A DNA stretch of 64,000 nucleotides from assembly GCA_004102805.1 (NCBI GenBank), contig SCEG01000011.1:1-64000 (forward strand), given 5' to 3'. Made by a program: the position numbers and the translations under genes. The notes beneath the pieces are model-generated. The model had not been told where the DNA came from. It was given only the letters and a program-made list of their open reading frames with translations, and searched no databases. Positions 1-7,911 of the stretch are shown here, piece after piece; within the stretch, counting starts at the first letter, position 1, and each line of letters begins with the position of its first letter. Origin of the DNA: Muribaculaceae bacterium Isolate-002 (NCI) (lineage in GTDB: Bacteria > Bacteroidota > Bacteroidia > Bacteroidales > Muribaculaceae).

Positions 1-59
1 TGAAAAAAACAAGATTTTGATAACAGGATAACCTTTTAACATACAGACATAGAAAAATT

Positions 60-82
60 ACCCGCTCCGGACTGAAGCGGGT
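60..82 (-). terminator. hairpin, probable minus-strand terminator
   Basis: A perfect 7-bp inverted repeat (ACCCGCT / AGCGGGT, 9-nt loop) is followed on the minus strand by a T-rich run (TAATTTTTC). It would end a minus-strand transcript entering the early operon region from the right. On the plus strand no T-tract follows. It could instead be an attenuator in the leader of the early operon. Confidence 0.5.
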
Positions 83-132
83 AAGGGAGGATGTGCTCTT
101 TATTTTAGTTTAAATGAAAGAGCCGTGCTGTT

Positions 133-312
133 ATTGACACTTTCAGAAACTTACCGGTAGGGAAACCTATCCAATTTGACTGTCGTGAACTCTGCTCTTA
201 TGGCACAGCGCAGTCAGCAGTGAGCCGACTTAACTCTTCCGCAAAGGAGGAGGTGTACAAAATCAGTTCCACCGATAACGGCGTTACTTACTCCGTCATT
301 CGTTTGAAATAA
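133..312 (+). pseudogene. small ORF without a normal start codon (about 59 codons)
   Basis: The frame is open from position 118 (after a TGA at 115-117) to TAA at 310-312 and reads like real protein (…NLPVGKPIQFDC…, …DNGVTYSVIRLK). No ATG, GTG or TTG begins it; the best in-frame candidate is ATT at 133. An ATG at 114 sits in another frame and stops after seven codons, so a one-base indel near 115-135 could have broken a gene that began there. The following gene starts 9-15 nt downstream in the same direction. Function is not recognised. Either a rare start codon, a decayed gene, or a sequence error is possible. Confidence 0.35.
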
Positions 313-320
313 TAAAGCAA

Positions 321-500
321 ATGACTATGGCAACAACATCCAGTACTCATGTTTTCCGTGATGCCCTCGGCTACACATTCGTGGTGAAAGAGCATAAGAA
401 CGGCACAGCCAAATGGCGCAAAACAACATACAAGTCTCCCGCCCATGCTCGCCGGGCAATCAATCGTTGGGCAGAGGGTGGCATTGAGAAAATCAAATAA
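321..500 (+). CDS. hypothetical small basic protein (57-59 aa)
   Basis: This short ORF begins ATG at 321, or at the in-frame ATG 327 two codons later, and ends at TAA 498-500. The product is small, basic and polar (…HKNGTAKWRKTTYKSPAHARRAINRW…), without membrane segments or cysteines. Its composition would suit a nucleic-acid-binding or phage accessory role, but no family is recognised. It is followed after 2 nt by the next gene, so it is probably co-transcribed with the early operon. Confidence 0.55.
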   Translation: MTMATTSSTHVFRDALGYTFVVKEHKNGTAKWRKTTYKSPAHARRAINRWAEGGIEKIK

Positions 501-502
501 TC

Positions 503-760
503 ATGGACTACGCAATCTACAAAGAGCGTGACGGCAAAAATCCTCACGTTGTCCACCGCTTCACACAGGAAGCGTGCAATCACAAGGCTAAACTCGCCGC
601 TCGTGAAAAACTGAGCGAAATGTGGATGCGAGTTCTCCAACGTCCGTATCTATGCCACAACCCGAAAATGGAGCCGGGCAAGATATACGGCTTTAGCTAC
701 GACTACATGACGAGTGTAAACACCTCTGAAAGCATTCGCTTCTACATTGCAAAACTCTAA
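503..760 (+). CDS. hypothetical protein, 85 aa
   Basis: A small soluble protein (MDYAIYKERDGK…) that starts 2 nt after the preceding gene and is followed 19 nt later by a lipoprotein gene. It has no signal peptide, membrane helix or recognisable motif. The tight spacing and codon usage like its neighbours support real coding. The role is unknown; by position it is an early accessory protein. Confidence 0.6.
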   Translation: MDYAIYKERDGKNPHVVHRFTQEACNHKAKLAAREKLSEMWMRVLQRPYLCHNPKMEPGKIYGFSYDYMTSVNTSESIRFYIAKL

Positions 761-779
761 TCTCTAAATCAACAATAGA

Positions 780-1022
780 ATGAAAAAGTACATCATCCTC
801 ATCGCCCTCTCGGTTGCAGCTATGACGGCTTGCACCTCAACCAAACTCGCCTCCGTCTCCGACAATGAGCGTGGCGAAATCTCGTGGAACGCTTTCTGCG
901 ATGCACGCGGATATGACCGCAACGACAACACCTACCTCACCATGAATGAGTATCTCGATACTTGGTGCGGCTCCGTGGAAGAAGAGAACGCTTTCATCAA
1001 GGCAGGAGTTGAACCCTACTAA
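780..1022 (+). CDS. small lipoprotein, 80 aa
   Basis: The N-terminus is a classic lipoprotein signal: MKK, a hydrophobic stretch (about residues 4-15) and a lipobox ending in Cys18 (MTAC), followed by a polar mature part of about 62 residues with two further cysteines. The mature protein should be lipid-anchored in the cell envelope. Phage-encoded small lipoproteins of this size often mask receptors (superinfection exclusion, as in T5 Llp); that is an inference from size and class, not from homology. It sits next to a small membrane-protein gene, forming an envelope-directed pair in the early operon. Confidence 0.7.
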   Translation: MKKYIILIALSVAAMTACTSTKLASVSDNERGEISWNAFCDARGYDRNDNTYLTMNEYLDTWCGSVEEENAFIKAGVEPY

Positions 1023-1033
1023 ATCATACGACT

Positions 1034-1243
1034 ATGGCAAAAGCATACTACATCGGACAGGTCGTTATGTCCGTCTGCGTGATACTCTTCGGAGTTTCCT
1101 ATGGCATTCGTTGCCTCGTGAGCAATCAGATATTCTGCGCCGTCTGCTTCGGCTTCATGGCATACGTCAGCGGTTACAAGTTGATGCTCCCTGCATCGCT
1201 CGCAGAGTTGAGGGAGTATAACGAAAGGAGAAAAGCCAAATGA
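1034..1243 (+). CDS. small membrane protein, 69 aa, two predicted TM helices
   Basis: Two hydrophobic segments (about residues 6-26 and 31-52) are separated by a short loop and followed by a charged C-terminal tail (LREYNERRKAK). It begins 11 nt after the lipoprotein stop and its last 4 nt overlap the next gene (ATGA junction at 1240). No family is recognised. With the neighbouring lipoprotein it may form a membrane-associated accessory module. Confidence 0.6.
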   Translation: MAKAYYIGQVVMSVCVILFGVSYGIRCLVSNQIFCAVCFGFMAYVSGYKLMLPASLAELREYNERRKAK

Positions 1244-1506
1244 CGGTTCAGTTCGCAGACAAAAGTGTTCCCTACGGCGTATTCGTGAATGACTTAGCCG
1301 CCAAGATTGTCAACCTCCTTGAAAAGGATAAGACCGATCCCGAATTTATCAGTCAGCGCAAAGCCTTTGAAATCTTCGGGCGCAAAAACATAGAGCGTTG
1401 GCGCAGGCAAGGCAAAGCCAATCCAATCAAGCGTCCTCACAAACTGGAATACTGCACCGCAGACCTGCGTCTGCTCCAACGCACACAACAAGATTACTAC
1501 GATTGA
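1240..1506 (+). CDS. small HTH/excisionase-like DNA-binding protein, 88 aa
   Basis: The middle (FISQRKAFEIFG…NIERWRRQGK…IKRPHKLEYCTADLRLL) reads like a MerR/excisionase-type winged helix: a helix-turn-helix followed by a basic wing and a final helix. Such 80-90 aa proteins act as excisionases or small regulators in Bacteroidetes elements. It overlaps the upstream membrane-protein gene by 4 nt and lies directly upstream of the tRNA. An alternative is a DNA-binding protein with no excision role. The assignment rests only on sequence pattern. Confidence 0.5.
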   Translation: MTVQFADKSVPYGVFVNDLAAKIVNLLEKDKTDPEFISQRKAFEIFGRKNIERWRRQGKANPIKRPHKLEYCTADLRLLQRTQQDYYD

Positions 1507-1515
1507 TAGCCGAAT

Positions 1516-1609
1516 GGGAGGTTAGCCAAGTGGACGAAGGCAACACCGATAGTTGAAAGCATCGGGTTCGGGTGATACCGACATCGCAGGTTCAAATCCT
1601 GTACCTCCC
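1516..1609 (+). tRNA. class II tRNA (long variable arm), isotype uncertain
   Basis: The acceptor stem GGGAGGT (1516-1522) pairs perfectly with ACCTCCC (1603-1609). The T arm (about 1586-1602) has a 5-bp stem and the loop TTCAAAT. The D arm has a GCC/GGC stem. A variable arm TCGG/ACCGA-type stem with a loop around GTGATA makes it a class II tRNA (Ser/Leu/Tyr type). The anticodon arm is irregular: CCGAT/ATCGG encloses AGTTGAAAGC, three bases longer than the normal 7-nt loop. Read as loop GTTGAAA the anticodon would be TGA (Ser); read as TTGAAAG it would be GAA. No CCA is encoded and the discriminator would be T. Confidence 0.75.
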
Positions 1610-1648
1610 TCTAATAAACATAAGTTTAACATTTTAACAATATCCTCT

Positions 1649-2671
1649 ATGGGTAATATCAATCTCACGGTTGAGGAAATCAACCGACTTGAACCTACGG
1701 CAATCGCTACCAACGAACTGGTGCGTGCCAAGTTCATTCAAATCTACGAAGCCATGTGGACACCCTCCACTGGCATAACCGGCGAAGCTGCCTATGAGCG
1801 TGAGAGCCGTAACTTCAACCGCATACTCGGTGAAAAAGAAGACCTCCGCAAAAACTGCACGCGTTTCTCACTCTTTACTGCGTTTCTTGACGTAGCAATC
1901 TCCGGCCTCACACTTGACCCCGGCACCCGTGCGCAGGCTTACCTCCTCTCGCGCTCAATCGCAGTGGACTCTTACCTTGATCAGCAGGGTAACAAGAAAA
2001 ACAAGTATGAGACCCAGTGTATCCTCACCGTCTCCGGCTATGGTGAACTTATCCTCCGCGCTCGTTGCGGTCAGATACGCCATGCCGACAATCCCGTAAT
2101 CGTTTACGCCGAGGATGAATTTGAATATGGCGAACGCAACGGCAACAAATTCGTGAACTATACCTGCCGTCTGCCTCACACATCCGGCAATATCGTTGCC
2201 TGCTTCATGAAGATTACACGCGCCGACGGCTCAATTGACTACGCTGTTATGCTCCCCGAGGACTGGAACCGCCTCGCAGGTTTCTCGGCACGTCAGAACC
2301 GCCAGTGGGATAATCAACGCCGTCAATGGGTACTGGGCAACCCCAACGCCCTCTACGGCCAACAGCAGGACGGCTCTCTGAAGATTGACACTGGCTTCCT
2401 CATCGCCAAGTGTATCAAGCACGCTTTCAAGACCTACCCCAAAGCGCGTGTCGGTCGCGGTACTCAACTGGAGTCACAGCAGGTAGATGAAGTTGAAATC
2501 AACGATGACATCTACGGACTTGAAGATGGTTCTTCAGTCAATCGCTCAACCGGCGAAGTTCTGCCCTCGCAGGACACTGGCTTTGCCCCGGCTCCCGATA
2601 CTTCCGCAGGCGTGAGGGTAAACCCCGAAACCTCCTCTTCCGATGCAGGAGGCTCTGATGACACATTCTAA
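1649..2671 (+). CDS. recT: RecT-family ssDNA-annealing recombinase, 340 aa
   Basis: Features typical of the RecT family are visible: an N-terminal helical part, the SGLTLDPGTRAQAYLL segment, an ILTVSGYGELILRAR stretch, and the CIKHAFKTYPKAR region near the C-terminus, followed by a low-complexity acidic tail. RecT proteins anneal complementary ssDNA and work with an exonuclease; a RecE-like nuclease is encoded two genes downstream. I chose ATG 1649 (MGNINLTVEE) rather than an in-frame ATG at 1553, because 1553 lies inside the tRNA. The tail (about residues 285-340) is Ser/Pro/Asp-rich and could bind partner proteins. Confidence 0.88.
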   Translation: MGNINLTVEEINRLEPTAIATNELVRAKFIQIYEAMWTPSTGITGEAAYERESRNFNRILGEKEDLRKNCTRFSLFTAFLDVAISGLTLDPGTRAQAYLLSRSIAVDSYLDQQGNKKNKYETQCILTVSGYGELILRARCGQIRHADNPVIVYAEDEFEYGERNGNKFVNYTCRLPHTSGNIVACFMKITRADGSIDYAVMLPEDWNRLAGFSARQNRQWDNQRRQWVLGNPNALYGQQQDGSLKIDTGFLIAKCIKHAFKTYPKARVGRGTQLESQQVDEVEINDDIYGLEDGSSVNRSTGEVLPSQDTGFAPAPDTSAGVRVNPETSSSDAGGSDDTF

Positions 2672-2691
2672 ATCCTATAAATCAAAGTACA

Positions 2692-3903
2692 ATGAGTGAA
2701 ACTAATAACCTCCCTATCTTACGCCAAGAGAATGTGCAGATGATAGCGCAGTCTGCGCCGGACACCTACAACACCAATGCACTCTCTTCCCAGCGTTGCG
2801 CCGACTACGGCGAAAAACTCCTCGCGGAAATTCAGCGCGGAGGCATGACCGATGCGCTTGACAAGCAGTGCGCCGACTACATAGACAAGTCAAAGCGCAC
2901 TCTGAAAGCCATGAACGAACGCCGTTCACCGATCACCAAGTTGTTTGACCAAATCCGTTCAGAGTTCACTGGTATGGAAAATACCATTGACCCGACCAAA
3001 AAAGATACGGTCCCCTACAAGATACAGCAGGCCCGCAACGCCTACGCAGCCAAGAAGCGCGAGGAAGCCGAGCGCGCACGTCAAGAGGAAATGCGCCGTC
3101 AGCAACGTGAGCAGGCTCTCAACCGCTACAAGCAGGAGTCCGAGGATGACTACCGCCGTCAGTTTGATAATCTCGTTACCGAGAAAATCAACGAACTCAC
3201 CAGCCTCAATCAGTCGCTCACCGTTGAGAACTTCGATGAAGTCAGCAACAAAATACAAGGTTTCAACATCACGCTCGGCAACGAGTGGTTTCAGAACTGC
3301 CAGTGTCATGCCCACAAGCCTTATGAGGTTACCGATGCGGAGGCGATCGAAATTCGCCAGTCTATCCTCAACCGCCTCTCCAAGCAGTTCAAAGACCAGT
3401 TTCAGGCCGAGGTCGGAGAATACCGCGACACTATCACTGATGCGCTGCCCTCAAAGAAAAAGGAACTTGAACGCATAGCCAATGCCAATGCCGAGGAGCA
3501 GGCACGCATAAAAGCCGAACTGGAAGCACGCGAAGCTGCCGAAACTCGCCGTCTCGATGAGGAGCGCAGACGCAAGGAGGAGGAAGCCAAAGCCGCCAAG
3601 CAGGTTCAGCAGTCTGCCAACGAAATGGACGGTCTCTTTGCTCAGAACGCCGTGGCTACCCCGGTAGGTTATCAGCCTAAGACATCCGTCAAGCAGAAGA
3701 TTGTCTGCGCCAACGCTGACGGCATCCTCGCGGCTGTCTCCATGTGGTGGAGCAAAGAGGGTCAGTTCCTTCCGATTGAGGAACTATCCAAAATCTTTAA
3801 GAAGCAGCTCTCATTCTGCGAAAAGGTTGCCAACGACAAAGACAACCCCGAGTTTATCAATTCTCCGTTCGTCCGCTACGAGGAAGAGGTTAAAGCCAAA
3901 TAA
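2692..3903 (+). CDS. coiled-coil protein of the recombination module, 403 aa
   Basis: This protein is largely alpha-helical: a first helical part (residues about 1-110), a long highly charged coiled coil rich in E/R/K/Q (about 115-150 and 255-300, …EAERARQEEMRRQQREQ…), and a conserved-looking C-terminal domain (about 330-403, KQKIVCANADGILAAVSMWW…). It resembles DUF1351-type phage proteins found beside RecT, but I cannot confirm this. It sits between recT (21 nt upstream) and the RecE-like nuclease (2 nt downstream), so a structural or regulatory role in recombination or replication is the reasonable inference. Confidence 0.7.
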   Translation: MSETNNLPILRQENVQMIAQSAPDTYNTNALSSQRCADYGEKLLAEIQRGGMTDALDKQCADYIDKSKRTLKAMNERRSPITKLFDQIRSEFTGMENTIDPTKKDTVPYKIQQARNAYAAKKREEAERARQEEMRRQQREQALNRYKQESEDDYRRQFDNLVTEKINELTSLNQSLTVENFDEVSNKIQGFNITLGNEWFQNCQCHAHKPYEVTDAEAIEIRQSILNRLSKQFKDQFQAEVGEYRDTITDALPSKKKELERIANANAEEQARIKAELEAREAAETRRLDEERRRKEEEAKAAKQVQQSANEMDGLFAQNAVATPVGYQPKTSVKQKIVCANADGILAAVSMWWSKEGQFLPIEELSKIFKKQLSFCEKVANDKDNPEFINSPFVRYEEEVKAK

Positions 3904-3905
3904 GC

Positions 3906-4562
3906 ATGAACAATCCCGATGCATACTATCAGCGCAGTGAGGTCTCCAACTCTGACCTCACTGCATTGAAAGAACTCTTGCACCCTCGCCCGGTGTTCGG
4001 TGACCGCGAGGCGGCTTTCCGCTTCGGGTCTATCGTGGACGCTATCATCACCGAACCCTCGCGTGTAGATTTCCTGCACATGACTATTGACGGCGAACCG
4101 GTCAATGAGGATGAGTTTCTGCACGCACGCGAAATGCAACGCGCCCTCCGCGCCGAGGCTCGCCGTGACCCATTCCTTGCCAAAGTCCTTGAATGTGCCG
4201 AGACACAGCGATACATGGTGAACAAGGCGCAGGAGTTTGAGAATGGCGGCTTCCAGTTCACCCTTGACACTCGTTGCAAGTGGGATTGGTGGTTAGACGC
4301 TCCTCACTTCGGAGGTGATCTGAAAACCTGCGCGGCCGCTACTCAAAAGGAATTTGAGGACGCTGTGGACTTCTTCGACTGGGACCGGTCCCGCGCTTGG
4401 TACATGGATATAGCGAAGTCCGACAAAGATTTCATATATGCCATTAGTAAAAAGAACTGCAACATCTTCAAGTTATTCATCAACCGAGGCGATGCAATCT
4501 ACTCTCGCGGACGCGAAAAGTATGAAGACCTCGCTTTCAAATACTGGTGCTTTGCCTTATGA
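3906..4562 (+). CDS. RecE/Cas4-like PD-(D/E)XK exonuclease, 218 aa
   Basis: The segments FRFGSIVDA (about residues 36-46) and GGDLKT (about 136-141) match the G…D and D-L-K motifs of the RecE/DUF3799 branch of the RecB/Cas4 nucleases, in which a two-metal site resects dsDNA 5' ends. Together with RecT this would make a RecET-type single-strand annealing system. It is short compared with E. coli RecE but normal for phage versions, which keep only the nuclease core. Its stop overlaps the helicase start (ATGA at 4559). No C-terminal truncation is evident. Confidence 0.75.
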   Translation: MNNPDAYYQRSEVSNSDLTALKELLHPRPVFGDREAAFRFGSIVDAIITEPSRVDFLHMTIDGEPVNEDEFLHAREMQRALRAEARRDPFLAKVLECAETQRYMVNKAQEFENGGFQFTLDTRCKWDWWLDAPHFGGDLKTCAAATQKEFEDAVDFFDWDRSRAWYMDIAKSDKDFIYAISKKNCNIFKLFINRGDAIYSRGREKYEDLAFKYWCFAL

Positions 4563-6025
4563 CCGAACTGAAACATAATCTCAAAGTTGAGCCATACGAC
4601 TACCAAAAGGAAGGTATTGAAGCAGGTCTGCGGTGGAAGCGTTTCCTCATCGGCGATGAGCCGGGATTGGGAAAAACGCTCCAGAGTATCGGCGTGGTGG
4701 ACTGCGCCAACGCTTACCCCTGCTTGGTTATCTGCCCCTCCTCGCTCAAAATCAACTGGCAACGTGAGTTTGAGAAGTTCACCGACAAGAAAGCACTCGT
4801 GTTGGATAACTCAGTGGCTACAACATGGCCCTATCTCCTGCAAATGGGTATGCACCATGTGGCGGTTGTCAACTACGAAAGCCTGCGCAAATATTTCGTA
4901 TGGGATATTGAAGCACGCAAAGGGCAGTCGTTCCGGCTTAAAGATGTTGTGTTCAATCCTCACATCCAACTCTTCAAGTCTATCATCATAGATGAGTGTC
5001 ACCGCGTCAAAGACCCCACGGCACAGCAGACAATCTTCACGCGCGGTATCGTTGAGGGCAAGCAATGGCGCATACTCCTTTCGGGTACGCCTGTTGTCAA
5101 TCGTCCTGCTGACCTCATAGCGCAGCTCTCAATCATGGGCAGGCTCTCCGAGTTCGGGGGCCGTTCCAAATTCCTTGCCGATTACGGCGGTGGAGAAATC
5201 TCCAAAGAACGCCGGAATAACGATGATGAGGACAAACCGCGCAACCTTGAACGTCTCTCGGAGCAACTATACTCTCGCTGTATGATACGCCGGGAGAAAT
5301 CAAAGGTGCTGACGCAACTCCCCGACAAGACCCGAACCGACCTCTACGTTGACATCTCCAATCGTGATGAATACAACTTGGCGGCTGAAGATTTAGCCGA
5401 ATACCTGCGCCAGTACACCGAGTGCGATGACATAGACATTCGCCGCAAGCTGCGCATGGAGGCTCTTGTAAAGTTCATGACCCTGCGGTCGCTCTCTGCC
5501 AAAGGAAAGGTCAAGCAGGCTGTTGACTTCGTTAAGACGTTCCTCGCCAACGGCAAACCTCTGATACTCTTCTGCTCCCTCCACGAAATTGTGGACGCTC
5601 TGAAAAAGGCTTTTCCCAAAGCGGTCAGCGTCACTGGGCGCGACTCCATGACGATGAAGCAAGCGGCCGTTGATGCGTTCCAGTCCGGCAAGGCTCAACT
5701 TATCATCTGCTCGATTAAGGCGGCAGGTGTCGGTCTGACCCTCACCGCTTCCTCCAACGTGGCGTTCGTAGAATTTCCGTGGACGTATGCCGACTGTTGC
5801 CAGTGCGAGGATCGCGCTCATCGTATCGGGCAGAAAGATAATGTTACCTGCTATTACCTCATCGGACGGCATACCATTGACCGCACCCTCTACGACATCA
5901 TCCACACAAAGAAATCAATCGCCAGTCAGATTATGGGTACTGACGATGAAATCCCAACGGATGAGATGTATTTCAACCAACTTGCAGACCTCTTCCTAAA
6001 CCCTGACAACGATGCCGGAGATTAG
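4559..6025 (+). CDS. SNF2-family DNA helicase/translocase, 488 aa
   Basis: The protein carries a complete SF2 SNF2 core. Motif I is DEPGLGKT (about residues 33-41), motif II DECH (about 146), motif III SGTP (about 180). The second RecA domain holds the VTGRD region, the AAGVGLTL motif V and QCEDRAHRIGQ motif VI near 420. Such single-domain phage SNF2 proteins are ATP-driven dsDNA translocases used in replication or recombination. I start it at ATG 4559, which overlaps the previous stop, rather than the ATG at 4547. Its position directly after RecT/RecE supports a role in strand exchange or fork remodelling. Confidence 0.85.
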   Translation: MTELKHNLKVEPYDYQKEGIEAGLRWKRFLIGDEPGLGKTLQSIGVVDCANAYPCLVICPSSLKINWQREFEKFTDKKALVLDNSVATTWPYLLQMGMHHVAVVNYESLRKYFVWDIEARKGQSFRLKDVVFNPHIQLFKSIIIDECHRVKDPTAQQTIFTRGIVEGKQWRILLSGTPVVNRPADLIAQLSIMGRLSEFGGRSKFLADYGGGEISKERRNNDDEDKPRNLERLSEQLYSRCMIRREKSKVLTQLPDKTRTDLYVDISNRDEYNLAAEDLAEYLRQYTECDDIDIRRKLRMEALVKFMTLRSLSAKGKVKQAVDFVKTFLANGKPLILFCSLHEIVDALKKAFPKAVSVTGRDSMTMKQAAVDAFQSGKAQLIICSIKAAGVGLTLTASSNVAFVEFPWTYADCCQCEDRAHRIGQKDNVTCYYLIGRHTIDRTLYDIIHTKKSIASQIMGTDDEIPTDEMYFNQLADLFLNPDNDAGD

Positions 6026-6173
6026 CAAAACCGATACGCTCAAAGCAATCTCGTATCTTGAAGAGGCTGCCAAACTATACGATGCCCTCCCGATGCAGAA
6101 ATGCAAGTGCAGGGCGCACATGATAAGATTATTAACAACCAAACTAAAATCAAAAGTCTATGACAAAAAATGA
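6012..6173 (+). CDS. hypothetical protein, 53 aa
   Basis: A short ORF (MPEISKTDTLKAISYLEEAAKLYDALP…) fits exactly between its neighbours: it overlaps the end of the helicase by 14 nt and its stop overlaps the HU start by 14 nt. The N-terminal half looks like a single amphipathic helix, followed by a KCKCRAH segment with two closely spaced cysteines. No family is assigned. The coupled overlaps on both sides make translation likely. Confidence 0.55.
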   Translation: MPEISKTDTLKAISYLEEAAKLYDALPMQKCKCRAHMIRLLTTKLKSKVYDKK

Positions 6174-6447
6174 ATTAGTCAAGGAGTTGGCAGTTTCCGA
6201 GAAGCTGCACCTCTCAACAGCGGTTAAAGCCGTGGACGGAGTAATCCGCGTAATGAAGGAGGCTCTTGCAAGGGGCGAGGAAATAACCCTGCGTGGCTTC
6301 GGCACACTCTCGCCGGTCCAGCGCGAGGAGCGCAACGCCGTCCACTTCAAGACCAAAGAGCCGATTGTCGTTCCGGCTCACACCTCCGTGAAATTCAAAA
6401 TCAGTAAAGAACTTAAAGCAACCCTCAACAATGGCACAGTGGATTGA
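6160..6447 (+). CDS. HU/IHF-family DNA-binding protein, 95 aa
   Basis: Length and pattern match the bacterial DNABII family: an N-terminal helix pair (MTKNELVKELAV…), the central VIRVMKEAL helix, the RGFGTL strand and a C-terminal helix. The DNA-binding beta arm (about residues 52-75) is present. The arm tip, which in canonical HU carries RNP, reads PIVVPAHTS, so it is a divergent member. It bends DNA and could act in phage replication, recombination or packaging. The next gene overlaps its 3' end by 17 nt. Confidence 0.88.
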   Translation: MTKNELVKELAVSEKLHLSTAVKAVDGVIRVMKEALARGEEITLRGFGTLSPVQREERNAVHFKTKEPIVVPAHTSVKFKISKELKATLNNGTVD

Positions 6448-6874
6448 AGTCAGAGCGCGCTATGACAAGATGATGGAAAACGGCGTGGTTAAGAAAGTCA
6501 CAGAACCTTACCTCGTGGACGCGCTCTCTTGCACCGAAGCGGAAGCAAGAGTAACCAAGGAACTCACGCCCTGCATCAGCGGAGACTTCCGCATATCTTC
6601 AGTAGTAACCACCAAAATCTCGGAAATCTTTTGGGATGCTCGTGGCGATAGGTTCTACAAGGTCAAGGTCAATTTCATCACGCTTGATGAAAAGACCGCG
6701 ACCGAGAAACGAACAGCCTCCTACATCCTCGTGCAGGCTTCCTGCTTCAAAGATGCCTATGACAACTTCGTTGACGGCATGAGTGGTATGATGGCCGACT
6801 ACGAGATCGAAGCAATCACCGAGACTAAGATTGTAGAGGTGTACCGCGCTAACCTATCAAAAGACAATGGCTAA
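6431..6874 (+). CDS. DUF4494-family protein, 147 aa
   Basis: The opening WIEVRARYDKMMENG.VKKVTE.YLVDALS.TEAEAR and the later F.DARGDRFYKVKVNF.TLDE are the signature of DUF4494, a family common in Bacteroidetes phages and mobile elements. Function is unknown. It appears to be a small alpha/beta protein without membrane segments. It overlaps HU by 17 nt and the following nuclease by 8 nt, so translation of the three is coupled. Confidence 0.75.
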   Translation: MAQWIEVRARYDKMMENGVVKKVTEPYLVDALSCTEAEARVTKELTPCISGDFRISSVVTTKISEIFWDARGDRFYKVKVNFITLDEKTATEKRTASYILVQASCFKDAYDNFVDGMSGMMADYEIEAITETKIVEVYRANLSKDNG

Positions 6875-7304
6875 ACGCAAGTCTAACAAACTTGAAATGC
6901 TTGCTCGATTAGGTTACGAGGTTAATCAAGAGTACCTACGTGCCTCTCGCAAGGAGAACAAATACCATGCGAAGCGCGTAGGCACTCACGCCTCCCAAAA
7001 GGAGCATAGCCGGGCCGCTACCCTCAAATTATGGCAACGCGCCGGGGTTATCTCCAATCTTCGTGAGCAAGTTCCCTTTGAACTCATCCCTGCCCAGTTT
7101 GGCGAGTGCGGCACCGACCTCAAAGGCCGTCCGGTCCGCGTCTGCTTGGAGCGTGCCTGCAAGTATATCGCCGACTTTGTCTATACCGACAACGAAACCG
7201 GGCAGACTATCGTAGAGGACACCAAAGGCGTGCTAACCGAGGTATATAAAATCAAGCGGAAACTCATGCTCTATGTGCATGGTATCCGCATTAAGGAAGT
7301 CTGA
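6867..7304 (+). CDS. DUF1064 phage nuclease-like protein, 145 aa
   Basis: The segment YIADFVYTDNETGQTIVEDTKG (about residues 100-120) contains the D…ED-x-K pattern of a PD-(D/E)XK/VRR-NUC-like fold and matches DUF1064 (phage endonuclease-like) proteins. The N-terminus is strongly basic (MAKRKSNK…), which fits DNA binding. In phages this family lies in replication regions and is thought to process branched DNA; that role is inferred. It overlaps the DUF4494 gene by 8 nt. Confidence 0.7.
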   Translation: MAKRKSNKLEMLARLGYEVNQEYLRASRKENKYHAKRVGTHASQKEHSRAATLKLWQRAGVISNLREQVPFELIPAQFGECGTDLKGRPVRVCLERACKYIADFVYTDNETGQTIVEDTKGVLTEVYKIKRKLMLYVHGIRIKEV

Positions 7305-7306
7305 CT

Positions 7307-7897
7307 ATGGAGAGAGAAAGTTTTATATTCTACCGCAGTTTTTATGAGGCAATCAAATGTATGCCCCCGGATGTGCAGGCAGAGATTTATCCTGCCATCT
7401 GCGAGTATGCTCTATTCGGACGGACACCAAAAACCCTTTCCGAGGTCGCAAAGGGTATGTTTACCTTGATTAAGCCGAATATTGACGTTAACACGGCTCG
7501 GTTCGAGAATGGCAAGAAGGGCGGTCGCAAAAAGAAATCTCGCCCTGCTTCCTCCAAAGATGACTATTCTCTGACCTATGAGCAGGAGGTGGAGCAGATG
7601 CGCAATGATGAGAACTGGCGAAAGACTATCTGCGAAGATTTCAACATCTCGGCGGAAGAATATGACAAACGTCTCTCTCGCTTTCTTGATCGTTGCAACG
7701 ATGACAAGGAGCGCAAGGGTAAACTCCACCATGATAGTTTCGTGGATTGTCAGAGCCACTTGCGCTACTGGATGACAAAGGCATATCCCGCTCCGCAGCC
7801 TCAACCCTCCGTACCCGACAACAATATTGATAACGACCCTCCTTTCCCCACCTCTGACTACACTTTCAACGGTGGCTTCGGTGGAATGGATGATTGA
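7307..7897 (+). CDS. DUF6291/replisome-organizer-like protein, 196 aa
   Basis: The first 60 residues (FIFYRSFYEAI…MPPDVQAEIYPAICEYALFG…FTLIKPNIDVNTARFENGKKGGRKKK) are the DUF6291 domain found at the N-terminus of phage replication-initiation or replisome-organizer proteins. A basic linker follows, then a helical C-terminal domain and a Pro-rich tail (about 160-196) ending in acidic residues. It directly precedes the DnaC-like loader gene, matching the usual pair of origin-binding organizer plus helicase loader. Confidence 0.7.
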   Translation: MERESFIFYRSFYEAIKCMPPDVQAEIYPAICEYALFGRTPKTLSEVAKGMFTLIKPNIDVNTARFENGKKGGRKKKSRPASSKDDYSLTYEQEVEQMRNDENWRKTICEDFNISAEEYDKRLSRFLDRCNDDKERKGKLHHDSFVDCQSHLRYWMTKAYPAPQPQPSVPDNNIDNDPPFPTSDYTFNGGFGGMDD

Positions 7898-7911
7898 CAC
7901 TCTAATCTCTT

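Noticed and set aside
1553..1648. Upstream start for RecT
   Set aside because: This ATG lies inside the tRNA; the family-like N-terminus begins at 1649.
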